This document shows positions 32,537 to 44,800 of a stretch of DNA of 64,000 nt, piece by piece. The stretch lies in the NCBI RefSeq assembly GCF_030272615.1, contig NC_081415.1, forward strand, positions 232,321,303-232,385,302. Direction: 5' to 3'. This DNA is from Cryptomeria japonica. Lineage: Eukaryota > Streptophyta > Pinopsida > Cupressales > Cupressaceae. A program made the translations under genes and the position numbers. The notes beneath the pieces were generated by a model. It ran no database searches. It had not been told where the DNA came from and was given only the letters and a program-made list of their open reading frames with translations. The stretch's first letter is position 1. Every line of letters starts with the position of its first letter.

Positions 32537-35430
32537 TCCTTTTTCTCTGATTCATGTGCTAGAGTGCTGAGTTGGATGAAGGTACCATCAAATTTGGTGA
32601 TGGATTGAGTTACCTGATGTGTTGTTGTTGTAGGTAATCCATGAGATCTGGGTGATGTTGGTAAGTTAGCCAAACACATGGGTTCCAAAGAGTATTCCCC
32701 CATGCCTTGTTATCTGATTTGCATTTTCTAATTGAAATCTCCAGGTAATGATTTAGACTTTGCCTGCTGTAGATCTGATGTTGAGGATTTTTGTTTTTCC
32801 CTATTATGGGGAACCAAACTGGCTTGGGCTGCCTCCATTGCATTACAATGTTGAAATGGATTGTGATCAGCAGATATAGAGACCTCTTGTCTGTTATAGG
32901 GAAATTTGACACACTGGTGATACGTAGAAGGCATTGCTTGCATTTCATGTATCTAGGGTCGACCTAATAAAATATTGTATGTGAGGTCTATGTCTAAGAC
33001 CTGGCACATAGTATCTCTTTGTATGGGGCCAACTTGAATTGGTAACAATACTGTCCCTTTAGAGGATCTTTCCTCATCATCATATGCCTTTGTAGTAATT
33101 TTTTTGCATGGATCAATAGACTCCTCTGAGAAGCCTAATGCATGGATAAGTTTTAAGGTACATATATTAAGTCCAGCTTCTGCATCTATCAATACTCGTT
33201 TTACTCGGTGTTTATAGACGATGACTTCTATATGGAGAGGAGTGTTACGTAGATGACTTAAGGAAGTATTATCATGCTCTGAGAAGGTGAGATTATGAGG
33301 ACCTCTCATATGAGCGACCATGGCTTGGAATTTGTCAGCATCCAGATCTTGAGGTACATTGGTTTCCAACAACGCTTGTTCCAATATGTCTTTGTGTTTT
33401 GGCGAAAGTTTCAACAACTCTAGTATAGATATTTGAGCAGGAGTTTTATGCAGTTGGCTAACTAAATCATATTGGATTTTTGGTGTAGTGTTTGTTGTTG
33501 GTGTATGGCCCTTCAAGACATATTTCTGAGCTCTAGTTGTTACATTGACAGATTCATGATCATGTTGGTCTCGGATTGTGATGATGTTTACATGATTGTC
33601 TACAACTGATATGTGATTGATGGTGTTATTGTAGATGTGATTGATACGAGCTCCACGTGTATCGTTCGAGGTTGAAGCTCCATCTTTGTTGTAGTTTGGA
33701 AGAGGATTTTTAAAGGCTCCATGGTCACCATTTGTCTTGAGACCATCCACTATTAAATCACCTCTATCAATCATGTCTTGAACAATGTTTTTCAATCTCA
33801 TGCAATTGTTTGTTTGATGACCTTTGTTGTGATGAAAATCACAAAATTGTGAGTCATTCCACCAAGGTGGTTTGATTTGTGGTTCATAGTTGCTGATTGC
33901 GGGCAAAGAGATAATCTTGTTTGCCAGGAGTTCTTTGAATGCTGACTCCAGTGATTGTCCCAGTGGTGTGTAGACACATTTTTGGAAATTGTTGGTGCCA
34001 TCTCATGAATTGTTATTAGGTCCCCGATTTGTGGTATTGTTTTGGGTATTGTTGGTGTTGTTTGTGTTGGGTTGACCTTGATTGGTATTCGGTGCATATG
34101 TGTTAGCGCTCGGGTTAGCACCTTTGGGGTTCTTTGTAGCTTGAGGATTTCCTGATAATGCGAGCACTGGCTATTTAGATTTTGGATCATGTGATTCATT
34201 GCCTCCTTCATTTCCATTGTTATTGTTTCGAGTCTAGAATCTAGATTTGTCTAAGTTGTTGTTATTTTGGTTATTGTAGTTTGATGAACCTGTTCCTTCT
34301 TTGAAGAATTTGAGCATTCCTTTCTTGACACATGCTTCTTCTACTTGAATGCCATTTTCAATCAGTTTAGTGAAAGACGGTATGCATTGGAGTTTGAGCC
34401 TGTAACTCATCTCACCATTCAAGTTGTCGATGAAAATTTCCATTTTCTCTTTTTCAGGAATATCTTGAGGATATCGTGAAACCATATGCCACCAACATTG
34501 AAGGAATACTATGAATGTTTCATTGTTTTTCTATTTAGTGTTACAGACGTCTAGCATGGTTATAGCATGTTGAATGTTATAGGAATACTGAGTGAGGAAT
34601 TTGTTGACTAGCTCATCAAATGATCTGATAGGAGGTGTGATTTTGGATAACCAGTCCATTGTTTGTCCTCCCAAATTTCTTGGGAATAATCTTATTAGAT
34701 AGGTGTCATCATGAGTGAATTCAAGGCTCATGGTAAATAATTCTCTAACGTGATCATGGGGATCACTTTTCCCATCGTACTTGTCAAATTTAGGTACGTC
34801 TAAATTCAGAGGAAAAGGGATCATGTGCAATCTTCTGTCAAATGGATAAGGACAAATTTCATTTAGTGAATACCATACTGTAGTTCCTTGGTGCATATAT
34901 TGCATTTATCTTTGTAACATTTGCATTTGTTGAGTAAGGGCAACCAAAGGCGCATTGTTTTGCCGAGGGAAGAGTTCTTCCCTTGCATTAATCCTGGGTT
35001 GAAATGGTGTATGGAATGGTATGTTTTGCTTGGGGATGTGTTGCTCAGGGATGTTTTGCCCTGGTGTATGTTGTTCTGGTATGTTTTGTTCAGGAATATC
35101 TTGTTCAGGGTCATGTGCTTCCCCTTCTCATTGTCATTCTTGATATTTGTAATGTTGAGATCTTGTTCTAAACATGTTTGTGTTAAAGTCTTCAGGGAGT
35201 TTAATCCCTTTGCTTGTAAGCATGAGTAGGTACTTTTCCTTGTCATTTTCCATGAGTCTTTCCACAAGTTTCTGGAATGAAGCACTTTCTTGGCATTCCT
35301 GAAGAAGTTCCTCAGAAATTTCAGTATCCTCTAGGTGTGGACCTTCAAAAGGATTTGATAACCTCCGATTCATACTGGATTCTGCTTGTGCTTTGCCTTG
35401 TTTGTTTTGTTGAGAGTGAGTAACAGACAT
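32537..35430 (-). pseudogene. Tat gag-protease, single frame with stops
   Basis: Minus strand, ATG at 35430 (MSVTHSQQNKQGKAQ). Order: an N-terminal acidic/Gln region; a Pro-Glu-Gln repeat (units like IPEQN/IPEQH, about 35120-35010); a gag core (PFPLNLDVPKFDKYDGKSDP, VRELFTMSLEFTHDD, NLGGQTMDWLSKI; about 34830-34630); an Asn-rich linker; a degenerate zinc-finger-like CDFHHNKGHQTNNC (about 33855-33805); and protease with VLIDAEAGLNICTLKL (about 33215-33160), where the usual Asp-Gly-Gly or DSG is changed. The segment ends in YNILLGRP at 32955, then continues to the frame change near 32537. In-frame stops lie near 35134, 34912, 34531, 34234, 34170, 34003 and 32953. The YDG-x-SDP and LILGRP-like wording is typical of plant Tat/gypsy polyproteins. 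Confidence 0.9.
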
Positions 35431-35431
35431 T

Positions 35432-35803
35432 TTAGTAGAAGTTTTCTATGATAAAGGGGACAAAATCCTCTTCGATATGTTGCTCGAGGGTTGGTGGTTC
35501 AAATCGGGGTGTGTTGTAAGTGATGCACTCATCGGGAAAGAATGCCAGATTGATCTTTCCTCCACGGTTTATGATTTGACTGAATGCGGATTTTTGACAG
35601 TATGCCCTAGTCTTCAAAGGCTCCTTGTCAAATTCATTGGATTTGTTTTGGATATAAAGTTTGACGTGATGAAGGAATGTTCGATGAGATTTGAAGAGTT
35701 GACGATTGATGTGTAAAAAATTATTTCTTTTGACAGATTTGGAAAAACTTGGTTGTTGTTTCTTCAATGTGGTGAGTGATCTTGGGGGTGGATTCTTCTC
35801 CAC
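35432..35803 (-). CDS. Short ORF upstream of Tat gag (124 codons)
   Basis: Open frame directly upstream of gag, separated from the gag ATG by a single base: its TAA is followed by A and then ATG. The sequence is basic at the N-terminus (TTLKKQQPSFSKSVKRN) and ends in an acidic, hydrophobic stretch (RFEPPTLEQHIEEDFVPF). No known domain is recognised. Ogre elements carry an extra ORF before gag, so the position is suggestive, but this product is shorter than those I recall and may be a 3' remnant. The listed start may not be a true ATG. It is the only Tat coding segment here free of stops. Confidence 0.45.
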   Translation of the reverse strand: MEKNPPPRSLTTLKKQQPSFSKSVKRNNFLHINRQLFKSHRTFLHHVKLYIQNKSNEFDKEPLKTRAYCQKSAFSQIINRGGKINLAFFPDECITYNTPRFEPPTLEQHIEEDFVPFIIENFY

Positions 35804-36890
35804 CCTTGCACTATGATATTACAAATGTCTGGTTACTGACTCAGCTCAAGGTTTCTACTTCTAAGGTTCGTAATCAGGCTTCCTATTCGGCCATCAGTGA
35901 TAAACTCCCTCAGGAGGCTTCCCAACCTTTAGAACAAAGGTTTTACGTATCTCAAGGATACTGGGGGAAGGCTAATCGTTGTGCGCAACCGTTGAAAAGA
36001 AATTTTGTCACTTTCCACTTTTGATTATAGTGGGTTGGAACACTTGGCATCAAAGTCGTTTCCCACTTAGGTCATTCCCTTCACACCGACCATGAATGGC
36101 TTTAAGAGTTTTTCACCCCCTCGGGAAGGCAAGCCTGCTAAAGGTTTTTATTACTTGAAATACCGAATGCATAAGAGTGGTTTGGCTTTTTGGTCACCTA
36201 GTTAAGGGGAGAGCATATACCTTCCACTTTCGAGACAAGGCAAACAAAGTTCTATTTACCTTTCAAGTCAATGATTTTCTAAGATCTATATGGAGATGTT
36301 GTCCCACAAAACATGGTATTCTTTTTATTTCCTTAAAGCAATGATTATCTAATCTAGCAAAAGAACCCAGTCATTAAAGCAAAACTTCAATTTGGTCAAC
36401 AAAATAAAATTGAAAAAGGGGAAGAACTTCCCTTTTTTATTGTAAACAAAAACTTTTAAGTGTGGTTCTTTTCCTTGCAAAAATTTAAAATGAATCCTTT
36501 TATACACCAAAGGATGGTGAGGTTCTTTTTAAAGCTACTTTTGCAAAAAAGAAAGTTTGTTTTGTTCTTTTTATAGCCCAAAATAAAGTTTTTCTCCTAT
36601 GAAAGAAAGAAATTTTTTGATTGTGGTTCTTTTTATAGCCCAAAAATAAAGTGAGTTCAATTTTATCCAAATATAAGTAAAAGAATCCCAAGCTTTAAGT
36701 AACTTAACTAAGTTAGTAAAAAAAATAAAATTCTTTGCAATTTTGTCAATAAAATCTAAGCTCCCCCTGCAAGAAAATGTTAAAACCCTGCAAAAGTCAG
36801 TCAAACTGTTAGAAACATTTTTGGATCTTGTGGATTTCTACAAGTCTAAGTTTTGGTTTGGTTACAAATTTTGATTTTGTCTTGGTCTGT
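35804..36890 (-). other. Tat 5' leader, non-coding part
   Basis: On the minus strand this is the leader between the TAGCGCA array and the first ORF. AT-rich, with repeated TTTTTATAGCCCAAAA-like text at about 36570 and 36630. No domain found. It would be part of the genomic RNA. Confidence 0.5.
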
Positions 36891-37165
36891 GATGCGCTAT
36901 AAAACAAACTGTACGCGCTACAATATGGAAGTGATGCGCTACAACATGACAGTGATGAGCTAGGCTGTTCTCAAGATGTGCTAAGTTGATTTTCGGATGC
37001 ACTGCTCTGTTTTTCTCCCGCGCTGACACCTACAGGAAAATATTAGTGAGATGATGCGCTATAGTAAAGACCTGACGCACTACAGGATGGACCCAATGCG
37101 CTGAACAGTAAGCAAGATGCGCAAGGCTGTTAACTAGATTCGCTAGGAAATGCTTCACACGCGCC
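36891..37165 (-). repeat. TAGCGCA array in the Tat gag leader
   Basis: About 13 units. On the plus strand they read GATGCGCTA and variants (GATGTGCTA, GACGCACTA, TACGCGCTA); on the element's sense strand the core is TAGCGCA, the same as in the PMD intron. Spacing is 15-30 bp. It lies 66 bp downstream of the primer-binding site in element orientation, so it is in the genomic RNA leader. Confidence 0.85.
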
Positions 37166-37230
37166 GTTTCTTGCTTCATGCATACCTGCAAAATGGGTTA
37201 AATTCAAAAACTGATTTGATATATGGGGTC

Positions 37231-37250
37231 GTGCCCCACGGTGGGCGCTA
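37231..37250 (-). other. Primer-binding site of the Tat element
   Basis: The minus strand reads TAGCGCCCACCGTGGGGCAC, starting 4 bp after the LTR end CATACA. It resembles the TGGCGCC-type box common in plant Tat elements with TGG changed to TAG. The exact tRNA is not assigned. Confidence 0.75.
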
Positions 37251-39023
37251 GAAATGTATGCAGGAAAAGCGGGTCAATAGAACTTGAAATGTGAAAAATG
37301 AAGCCTAAGGAGCCTTGCTCACGCACCCACAGGACTTCTTGGTGTAAGCTATGGAGTCATGAAGTGTGGCTCAGCTTCCCAAGGTTGGTTCCATGGTTCT
37401 CTATCTCACAAGGTCCCTCAAACCAATTTCTTTTCTCTCAAATCACTGAGCAAAGTGGTTTAGGGATGACAAATGCAAGAACGAGGGATGCTTTGGTTGA
37501 TTTTAAGATGAAATACATCCTAAGCTATGCATGATCCTATAAATGCAATAAACTAGATTATAAGATGACAAGATTAGTAGCAAGACTATCCTAGCATGAT
37601 ATACTAGTCTATGATTAAGCTAAATGATAAGGAAAATACTCTAAACATGCATATTTAGATTAATTCATATTGAAAAGAGAGGCTAAATGATGAGTACAAA
37701 TGATATATTAAAGCTTGGATGGATTTTAGTATAAGTATGATGCTAAAGACTTGGATGATTAAAATGGAGGATGGAGAACTCTATTTATAGCAAAAATAGG
37801 GCAATGAATGGCCAGGATTGAAAGAGGTAATCAAGGGATGAGTTCGAAAGTTGGGAATCCATGTTTGCAATTGGTACCAATGAAATGGTGACAAATGTCA
37901 ACATAAGACTGGTTGAGAGAAGGGGTTGGAGACATTAAATGCCTGAGAAAACCTCATGGTTACCTTAGGGGGTAAGGATTAAGGTTAGGGTTATCCAATG
38001 GATAAAGGTTTTATCCAAAGGATAAACTCTTGTGCAAAGGATTAAGGATAACCATGGTCAAAGCAATAAATGCTTGATGAGACCCTTGGGTTACATGGAG
38101 GTTGAGTTTAGAGAAAGTCTCTAATCATGCTAGAGGGTTGAGTTAACCATTAATGGTTTGGAAGAGAAAGTTGTTGGAGACTTGAAGCCTTTAATGGTTA
38201 TCAAAGACTTTAAGGGTTTGAGAAGCGACTTCCCCTTGCTTAGGGACGTGACAATATTTAGGAGATGGGTTAGGTTAATTTAGAAGTGATTAGAAGAGTC
38301 TAGAAGGGGTCAGGAATAGGTTTTAGGAAGCAAGTGGGAGATGTAGGATTTTGCAAGTGGATGGAGGGATAATAGGATTTAATTGAATAAAATGAATTTA
38401 ATTCAATTTGGTTGCAATTGGGGAAATTAAATAAATTAAATTTATTCAATTTAGGATAAACTATTTAATTAAATTTGAATTTAATTAAAAAGTGGATAGG
38501 GGATTTAAATGAATAAAATGATTTATCCTATTAAATGGTAAAAGAGGTCTAGTGAATTTAATTTAAATAAATGGAGTAATTTACTTAATTAAATAGAGGA
38601 ATGTGAGTAATTCAATTAAATTGGATTTAATTAAATAGAGAAATGAACATAAGATATTCATTTAGGAATATGGTCATTTTTATACATCTACATTTTCCCC
38701 CTCTTTGAAGTGGCATGTGTGCACATGTTAATTCAAAGAAAATGATGTGTCATCGTGATTTATGATCAAATTTTTTTTTTATGTCGTTTTGAGATATGCC
38801 ATGCCCCAGTTTTGATAATTGATGTTGATAATGCCCCCTCGGGAGATGAATAAAAAATTTGGAAAATTTGATTTGATTTGATAATTGTGTTTGCATTGTA
38901 AAATGTTGGCTATGTGGAATGCTAATAATTGATTCATCTCTCGATATGGATGCGTGCGAGGGTACGGGGAAGACCATGAGCGAATTACATGCTCAATCCC
39001 CTAACCCTAATTTTATTTCACCC

Positions 39024-39031
39024 TATAAAAA
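39024..39031 (+). promoter_or_regulatory. TATA box of antisense PMD gene, right LTR
   Basis: TATAAAAA, 66 bp before the exon 1 ATG at 39090; counterpart of 19210-19217. Confidence 0.65.
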
Positions 39032-39089
39032 GGGGAAAAGTGCATTGTTTTGTCTCATTTGTGCTTGTTGACTTTGGAGAGAAGACAAA

Positions 39090-41034
39090 ATGCCTATCCT
39101 GTATTCTACACATCAATTTGAGTGCGTTTGGAGGTATCAGAGGCCTGCCGCATATGGACTATCGGTAAGTCAACCTTTTTGACTCCCTTTTGATTTTTTA
39201 TTTTGTCATTTTTGGTCATGTTTTGAATTTTGGCATGCGGTTTTTTCGGTTTAGCGCATAGGGGTCGTTGGTTAGCGCATACAAAAAATTTCGTAGTGCA
39301 TAAGGGTTTCAATTTTGGGTAGCGTCTGAAAACTTAGGGTAGCACATAAATTTGCTAGGTTAGCACACAGATTTGCCAGGTTAGCGCATAAATGTAAATT
39401 AGTGCATTAGGGACACAGGGTAGCGCAGAAGGTGAAATAGGTAGCGCGTCAGGTAAACCTAGCGCATTAGGTACATAGGGAGTCGCATGTGTAGGGATAA
39501 GTAGCACGTAGGTTAGACCTAGCGCATAGGGTTAGATAGGTAGTGTAGATGCGGGATAGGTTAGCACATGGGATAGGTTTAATGCTTAGGGTAGATTAGA
39601 TGGCGCATTGGAAGAAGAGGTAGCGCATAGAGTTAATCTAGTGCGTGGGGTAGATAGGATAGCACGTGGAGAAAATAGGTTAGCGCATAGAGTCAATCTA
39701 GCACGTAGCCAAATTTAGTTAGCGCATGCGGTCATTTTAGCAAGAAAGGATGATTTGCGAGTGAGGAAAATTGATAAGATAAGGTCACTTTTGTTGGGAT
39801 AGGTGTAAATGTTTTGATTTTGTGTTTGCTGTCATGGTTTTGATAGTTTGTCCAATATAAGTGCCGATATAACTTGGTTTGATTTGCGATTTTTCAAGTT
39901 ATTCATAGATATTGATGTGGAATTGATATAAACTTGATTTGATTTGCATTGTTTCAAGTTAATATATGTCAAGCTTGATTTGTGTTACAAACTGATATGA
40001 TTGTGGAACTTGAGTGGTTTTACAAGTTGATATGGGTTGGAAACTTGAGTTGTGTTACAAGTTGATGTGATGTGGGGACTTGAGTTGTGTTACAAGTTTG
40101 ATATGGTTTTTGAAAACTTGAGTTGTGTTACAAGTTGATATGGTTTTTGATGTGATTTTGATTTTGATATCTATGTTTTGATGAGGAAATTGATATTGGA
40201 CTTGTTTTTCTTTTTGACAGGAGCGATGGGAGTGGTTCAGTCATGTGAGTAGTTCCCTAGACCATGGGCATTGAAACCACTGTTGGCACAGGCTGTTCTA
40301 GACATTATTGAGAGATGCGGCCTGTCTTCCCTATTAGATATGCCTCGGTTTACTATGAATCAGGGTTTACTTACAGCGCTGGTAGAGAGATGGTACAGTG
40401 ACACGAATACCTTCCACTTTGCCATAGGGTAGATGACAGTGACCCCAGAGGATTGATACCAAATCCTGCGCATACTTGTAGTAGGTGCACTACTACCTTA
40501 TGAGCAGTTAGAGGAGGGCAGGACAGAGGCCCTTCGCTGGATATTTCTTGATGATACAGTGTGCGGATACGAGCTTCTGTGGTATGAGTTTCTGGATTTG
40601 GACTATGTGCCTCTTCCATCAGTACTGCAAGATTTTATAGGTGGTTTTCTATGTCCCGACTGGAGGTCGAAGGGACTATCTGTGGGATGGGGACTGGTGC
40701 TGGAAGAGATGGTTACACAGGGCCGTAGGTTCGCATGGGGATCGGCTATGCTAGCCCATTTGTACAGGGACTTGCATGAGGTAGTCTACCTGGGTTATGG
40801 CAGTTTGTTAGTTGGCGTGACACTTCTACAAGTATGGTGCTGGGAGCACATTCTCACATCTAGGCCATTGGTGGATAGAGATATGCCTGTTGGGCGTGCC
40901 TACTTATATGGATATAGGGGATTAGTTGTCCAATGGAAGCTGGGAAAGCTGGAGCATTGGATGACATTGATACGATCATATGGTGACCATAGATAGGTTG
41001 TGAGGTTTGGGCTAAGGATGGGCTGGAGATGTCA
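39090..41034 (+). pseudogene. PMD protein gene, right Tat LTR, 3' truncated
   Basis: Exon 1 is 39090-39164 (25 codons, MPILYSTHQFECVWRYQ...), ending TCG|GTAAGT. The intron is 39165-40220, ending CTTTTTGACAG. Exon 2 runs from 40221 to the deletion point. PMD text is clear: FTMNQGLLTALVERW, SDTNTFHFAIG, GALLPYEQLEEG, then a clean stretch YEFLDLDYVPLPSV, FAWGSAMLAHLYRDLHEV and VTLLQVWCWEHI. This copy keeps the frame where the left copy has its TAG (20754) and 1-bp loss (about 20805), showing those are copy-specific. Its own lesions are a 1-bp deletion at the exon 2 start (GCGATGGG versus GCGATTGG), GAG to TAG near 40431, TGT to TGA near 40456, and a frame break near 40965-40996. The C-terminal half is gone. 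Confidence 0.82.
39250..39735 (+). repeat. Degenerate TAGCGCA array in the PMD intron (right LTR)
   Basis: Same array as 19434-19920, unit for unit, with independent base changes in many cores. Confidence 0.9.
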
Positions 41035-41036
41035 TA

Positions 41037-41565
41037 CTACTACAATAGGGGCCTACACATGCAGCAAGGCCAAGTGGCTAGAGCTCACTGCTCAATTAAA
41101 AAATGGGAAGTCTCACTGACTTACAAAATGGATTATGCATATCCAATGTCTTGTACTGCTTCAAAATAGTATCTACTATGCCAGATCCAGTACTGGTTTT
41201 AGCTCTGCTTCATACACAAACCCTTAACCTATAATTCGCGTATTAGGTCTGCCTTATTTCGCCTATCTCCTTCCTTACAAAATTTTCTATTATGATCTCA
41301 TACATATATGAGTCATTTTACAACTTGCCAAGTCAGCTTACAATGATTTTATAATTAATTACAAAATATATTATAAACAAAATTCCTGTCGGCCTGGGTG
41401 CCGACATACTTCCTTTCACTGTTGGTGTTCTGTGTTCCGGTGTAGAGTTTGTCGTTGCTGGTGCTAATAAATTGTCTTGCTGGTAACATATGACTGCAAG
41501 GTTGCCATCAATGACAAAACCTTCAATCACCTACAATATCTCATTGGAGTGTGCATTTGCCAACA
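41037..41565 (-). repeat. Element B 3' LTR, part 2
   Basis: From CTACAATAGGGGCC to CCAACA, matching 47627-48152 of the partner LTR. About 172 bp (equivalent to 47455-47626) between parts 1 and 2 are missing, lost with the end of the Tat LTR. Confidence 0.88.
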
Positions 41566-41577
41566 ATCTCCCCCTTT
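41566..41577 (-). other. Polypurine tract of element B
   Basis: The minus strand reads AAAGGGGGAGAT directly before the LTR TGTTGG end; identical to that of copia 1. Confidence 0.9.
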
Positions 41578-41819
41578 GTAATTGATGACAACACTCATGA
41601 GAAAAATCCAAAAAGTGTCATCCAAAAAGAATTTGCCAGAATTGTCTTACCAAAAATTGTGTACCAAAAAAAATATGTGCTCCCCCTGAGCTGATGAGCC
41701 ATGTGTTGATTATTTTTCTCATTACCACTACTCCCCCTTTGGCATCAATGACAAAGGTTGTCAAAGTGTCAATTGAGTGTGGTTTCCAGCTTCATCCTTG
41801 TAACCGGTTGGTTACAATC

Positions 41820-44800
41820 TAAAAAAGGTCTACCAATACCAGATTCAGGCTCTCAGTGAACCGTTCACTATCCTTTAATGTAGCCTCTGTCCTCTAAATT
41901 GTATTGGTGAGGTGTTGCATTTGTTGTTCCCGTGTTTTCTGTTCTTGAAGTAGAGCCTCAGATATCTCTTTTCTCAAGGAGGTGAGGTAGTCCAATATTG
42001 GAATTAGTCTCTATTTTAGATCTTTTGCTTTTCCTTTTAGTCTTTCCTTCTCTCTTTCTAATTTTAGAAGTTCCTCCTCAAAACCTGTTGTTTTCTGCTG
42101 AAAAACTGATAATGGTTCAGATGAATTAATGAAGTTGTCAGCTAATTTATTTATTTCTTCCTGTACCTTGCTGATCTTCTTGTCTATATCTACTATCAAA
42201 AAGTTTGTTTTGCATGCATCTCTGTACAAAGTTTTAAACTCTTTTAGTATTTTACATAGTGCTAGTAAAGAGTGTCAAATTGTCTCATTCACTTTTTTAT
42301 TTCCTCTTCAAAGAATTTGTGTTTTTCTTTCTCTAGTTTCTCTTTGAATGCTTCCTTATTTATTTTATTCAACTGTCACAATGTTGTCAGTAATATACTT
42401 AGACAATGTGTCAAGTTGATTCAAAAAATCTTTATTATCCACATTACATTTGGGTGCTATCATTTTCAAAATTGGGATTGTATCATCAATAGATTTGTAT
42501 GCTTGTGAGCTACACTCTGTTATTTTCTTGATAGAATCGAAAAGAACTTCTGTCACATTTGTTGATTTGAATTCTGCAATGGAAGAATCAACAATCTGTA
42601 TTCCGCCGGTGTGAGTAATCTCTTTGCTTGTAGTGACCTCTGGTAGGTCAGTTTGTGTTTGCATTTCTCTAAGCAAAGGTTTGGGTTGCTCAGCTGTTGC
42701 CGGTGGCACTGCCTCTACATGAACCTGATCCTGTGAAGGAGCTTGTTGCTATGCTTGTTTCCAAGTATTGTCTACTACCAGTTTTTCTTCTATGCTACTT
42801 GTTGCCGGTGGCCCAATTGCCATATCTATTTTCCCTGTTGATTCCTTATCTACCACAATATTGAATTTCTAAGTGTCAATGTTCATTGTATATAACACCT
42901 CAGAATCAGGATTTGTGTCCTCATGTGGTATGTCCATACTCTCACTAGCCAGTTTATTCTCAGTAGTAACTACCGATGGAGTATCTAGAGGAGGTGGGGA
43001 CAAGTTGTCTATTATTTTTATGTTGGGAGGTCCACCAACCTTTCCTTTTCCCTTATCCTTTTGATATACCTTGATGGGTTTAGGGCTTCGATACTCTTCC
43101 TGCTTTTCCTTCTCTACAAGGAATATGTCCCATGCATTAGTTGTTTCTTTTGCTATCTCATTCACTCTACCTACCATTAGTGTTACATGCCGGTGAGTAG
43201 TTGATAATACTGACCGATTAGTCTCAGAGATCAATTGATCTATCTCTTCAGGTGAGTTGACCAAATGTACAACAAGTAGTTTTTCAATTTTTATTTTCTT
43301 ATCAAGCTCAACAATAGCTTGCCTTCTATCTTCTAGTCTTTTGTACAGTCTTGCCGGTATTTCATCAACAACTTGCATCAAAAATTTCTTGTAGATATCT
43401 AAGTGTAGGATTACACTGTTTTCTACTTTTTCCTTATCATCAACCGATAATGTGTCATATAATTTGTTAATGTTTTTCAACTTTTCATCCTTTGTTATTT
43501 CATTGAGAATTTTGTCAATGGGAGCAATGGTTTGTTGAGTCTTTTTCTTAGGGGTCATCTTCTTCTTTGGTGTTAATTTCTTAGCTGGAGGCCTTACTAC
43601 TTGTTGTTTCTGTCTTGTTCTTCTAGGAGAAGGTGAAGATACCAGTGAAGATTTCCTTTTTCTTACAACTCTTTTGAATCCAGCTGGTATGTCACTTTTT
43701 GAAGAAGTTCCAACCAGTGAAAGGTGAGTTTCCGGTTGAAGTGCTTCTAACTCATCTTTAATAATACCAGTTTGTTTAAGTACATCTTCCTTTATAGCTT
43801 TTGCTTGCCTGGATCCTTTTCTAACTGTTGCCTCAATATTTTTAACATTTTTCTTGGATTGAATTTGTTTTTCAATAGTCTCAGCACTACCAAATACCTC
43901 TTCTTTAGGTTCCTTAGGTGCTTCTAGGAGGGCTTTTGCATATGTTGTTAGGATTCCCATAGATACTAAGAGGGGGGGGAGTGAATCAGTATCTAATCGG
44001 TGTACATAATTTTTTATCTTAAAACATGCAGAACATATTATAACAGTGTACCGGTATGCAAGAAATAATGCAATAAACAGAATTAAAAACATCCACATGA
44101 AAATCACACCATGACACAAAGATTTAACGAGGAAACCCAGTGTGGGAAAAACCTTGGTGGGATTTGTGACCCACAATATCCACTTACTAGCTAATAAGAG
44201 AATATTACTTACAAGAGGGGCATGCACATGCAGGAAGGCCAATTGCCTAGAGCTCACTACTCAGTGGGAAGTCTCACTGACTTACAATGTGGATTATACA
44301 AATCCAATATCTTGTACTGCTTTACAATAGCATCTATAATGCCTAATCCAGTATCGGTTGCTGCTCTGCTTCTTACATAAACCCTCTAACCTATATTTCG
44401 CATAATAGGTCTACCTTAATATTTTGCATACATCACTTTCTTAACTTTTTCACTTACATACAAAATGTCTACAATGATCTCTTTTATATATAAGAGTCAT
44501 TTTACAACATGCCAAGTCGGCTTATAAAGTTTTTACAATAATAAACAAAATATAATATAACAAAATCCCGTCGGCCTCTGTGTTGGTATACTTCCTTTCT
44601 TTGTGCTGGTGCCGGTGTCCTGAGTGTCGGTGTAGAGTGTGATCGTTGATGCCGGTGAACTATCTTGCTGGTGTAATGCCTTGCCGGTATAATGCCTTGT
44701 CGATGCCATAGGATTGTAAGGTTGCCATCAATGACAAAACCTTCAATCACATACAATGTCTCATTGGAGTGTGCATATGCCAACATATGTTTCTATTATG

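Larger units (their letters stand above)
37255..41036 (-). repeat. 5' LTR of the Tat element, truncated (3.78 kb kept)
   Basis: Collinear with 17441 to about 21214 of the other LTR: same TATA box, exon 1, splice sites, intronic array and PMD exon. It ends at 41034-41036, where the sequence switches to element B's LTR (TACTACTACAATAGG), so the element's outer 5' end is deleted. Confidence 0.9.

Noticed and set aside
34921-35229. Plus-strand ORF rich in Val/Leu
   Set aside because: Antisense of the Pro-Glu-Gln repeat of Tat gag.
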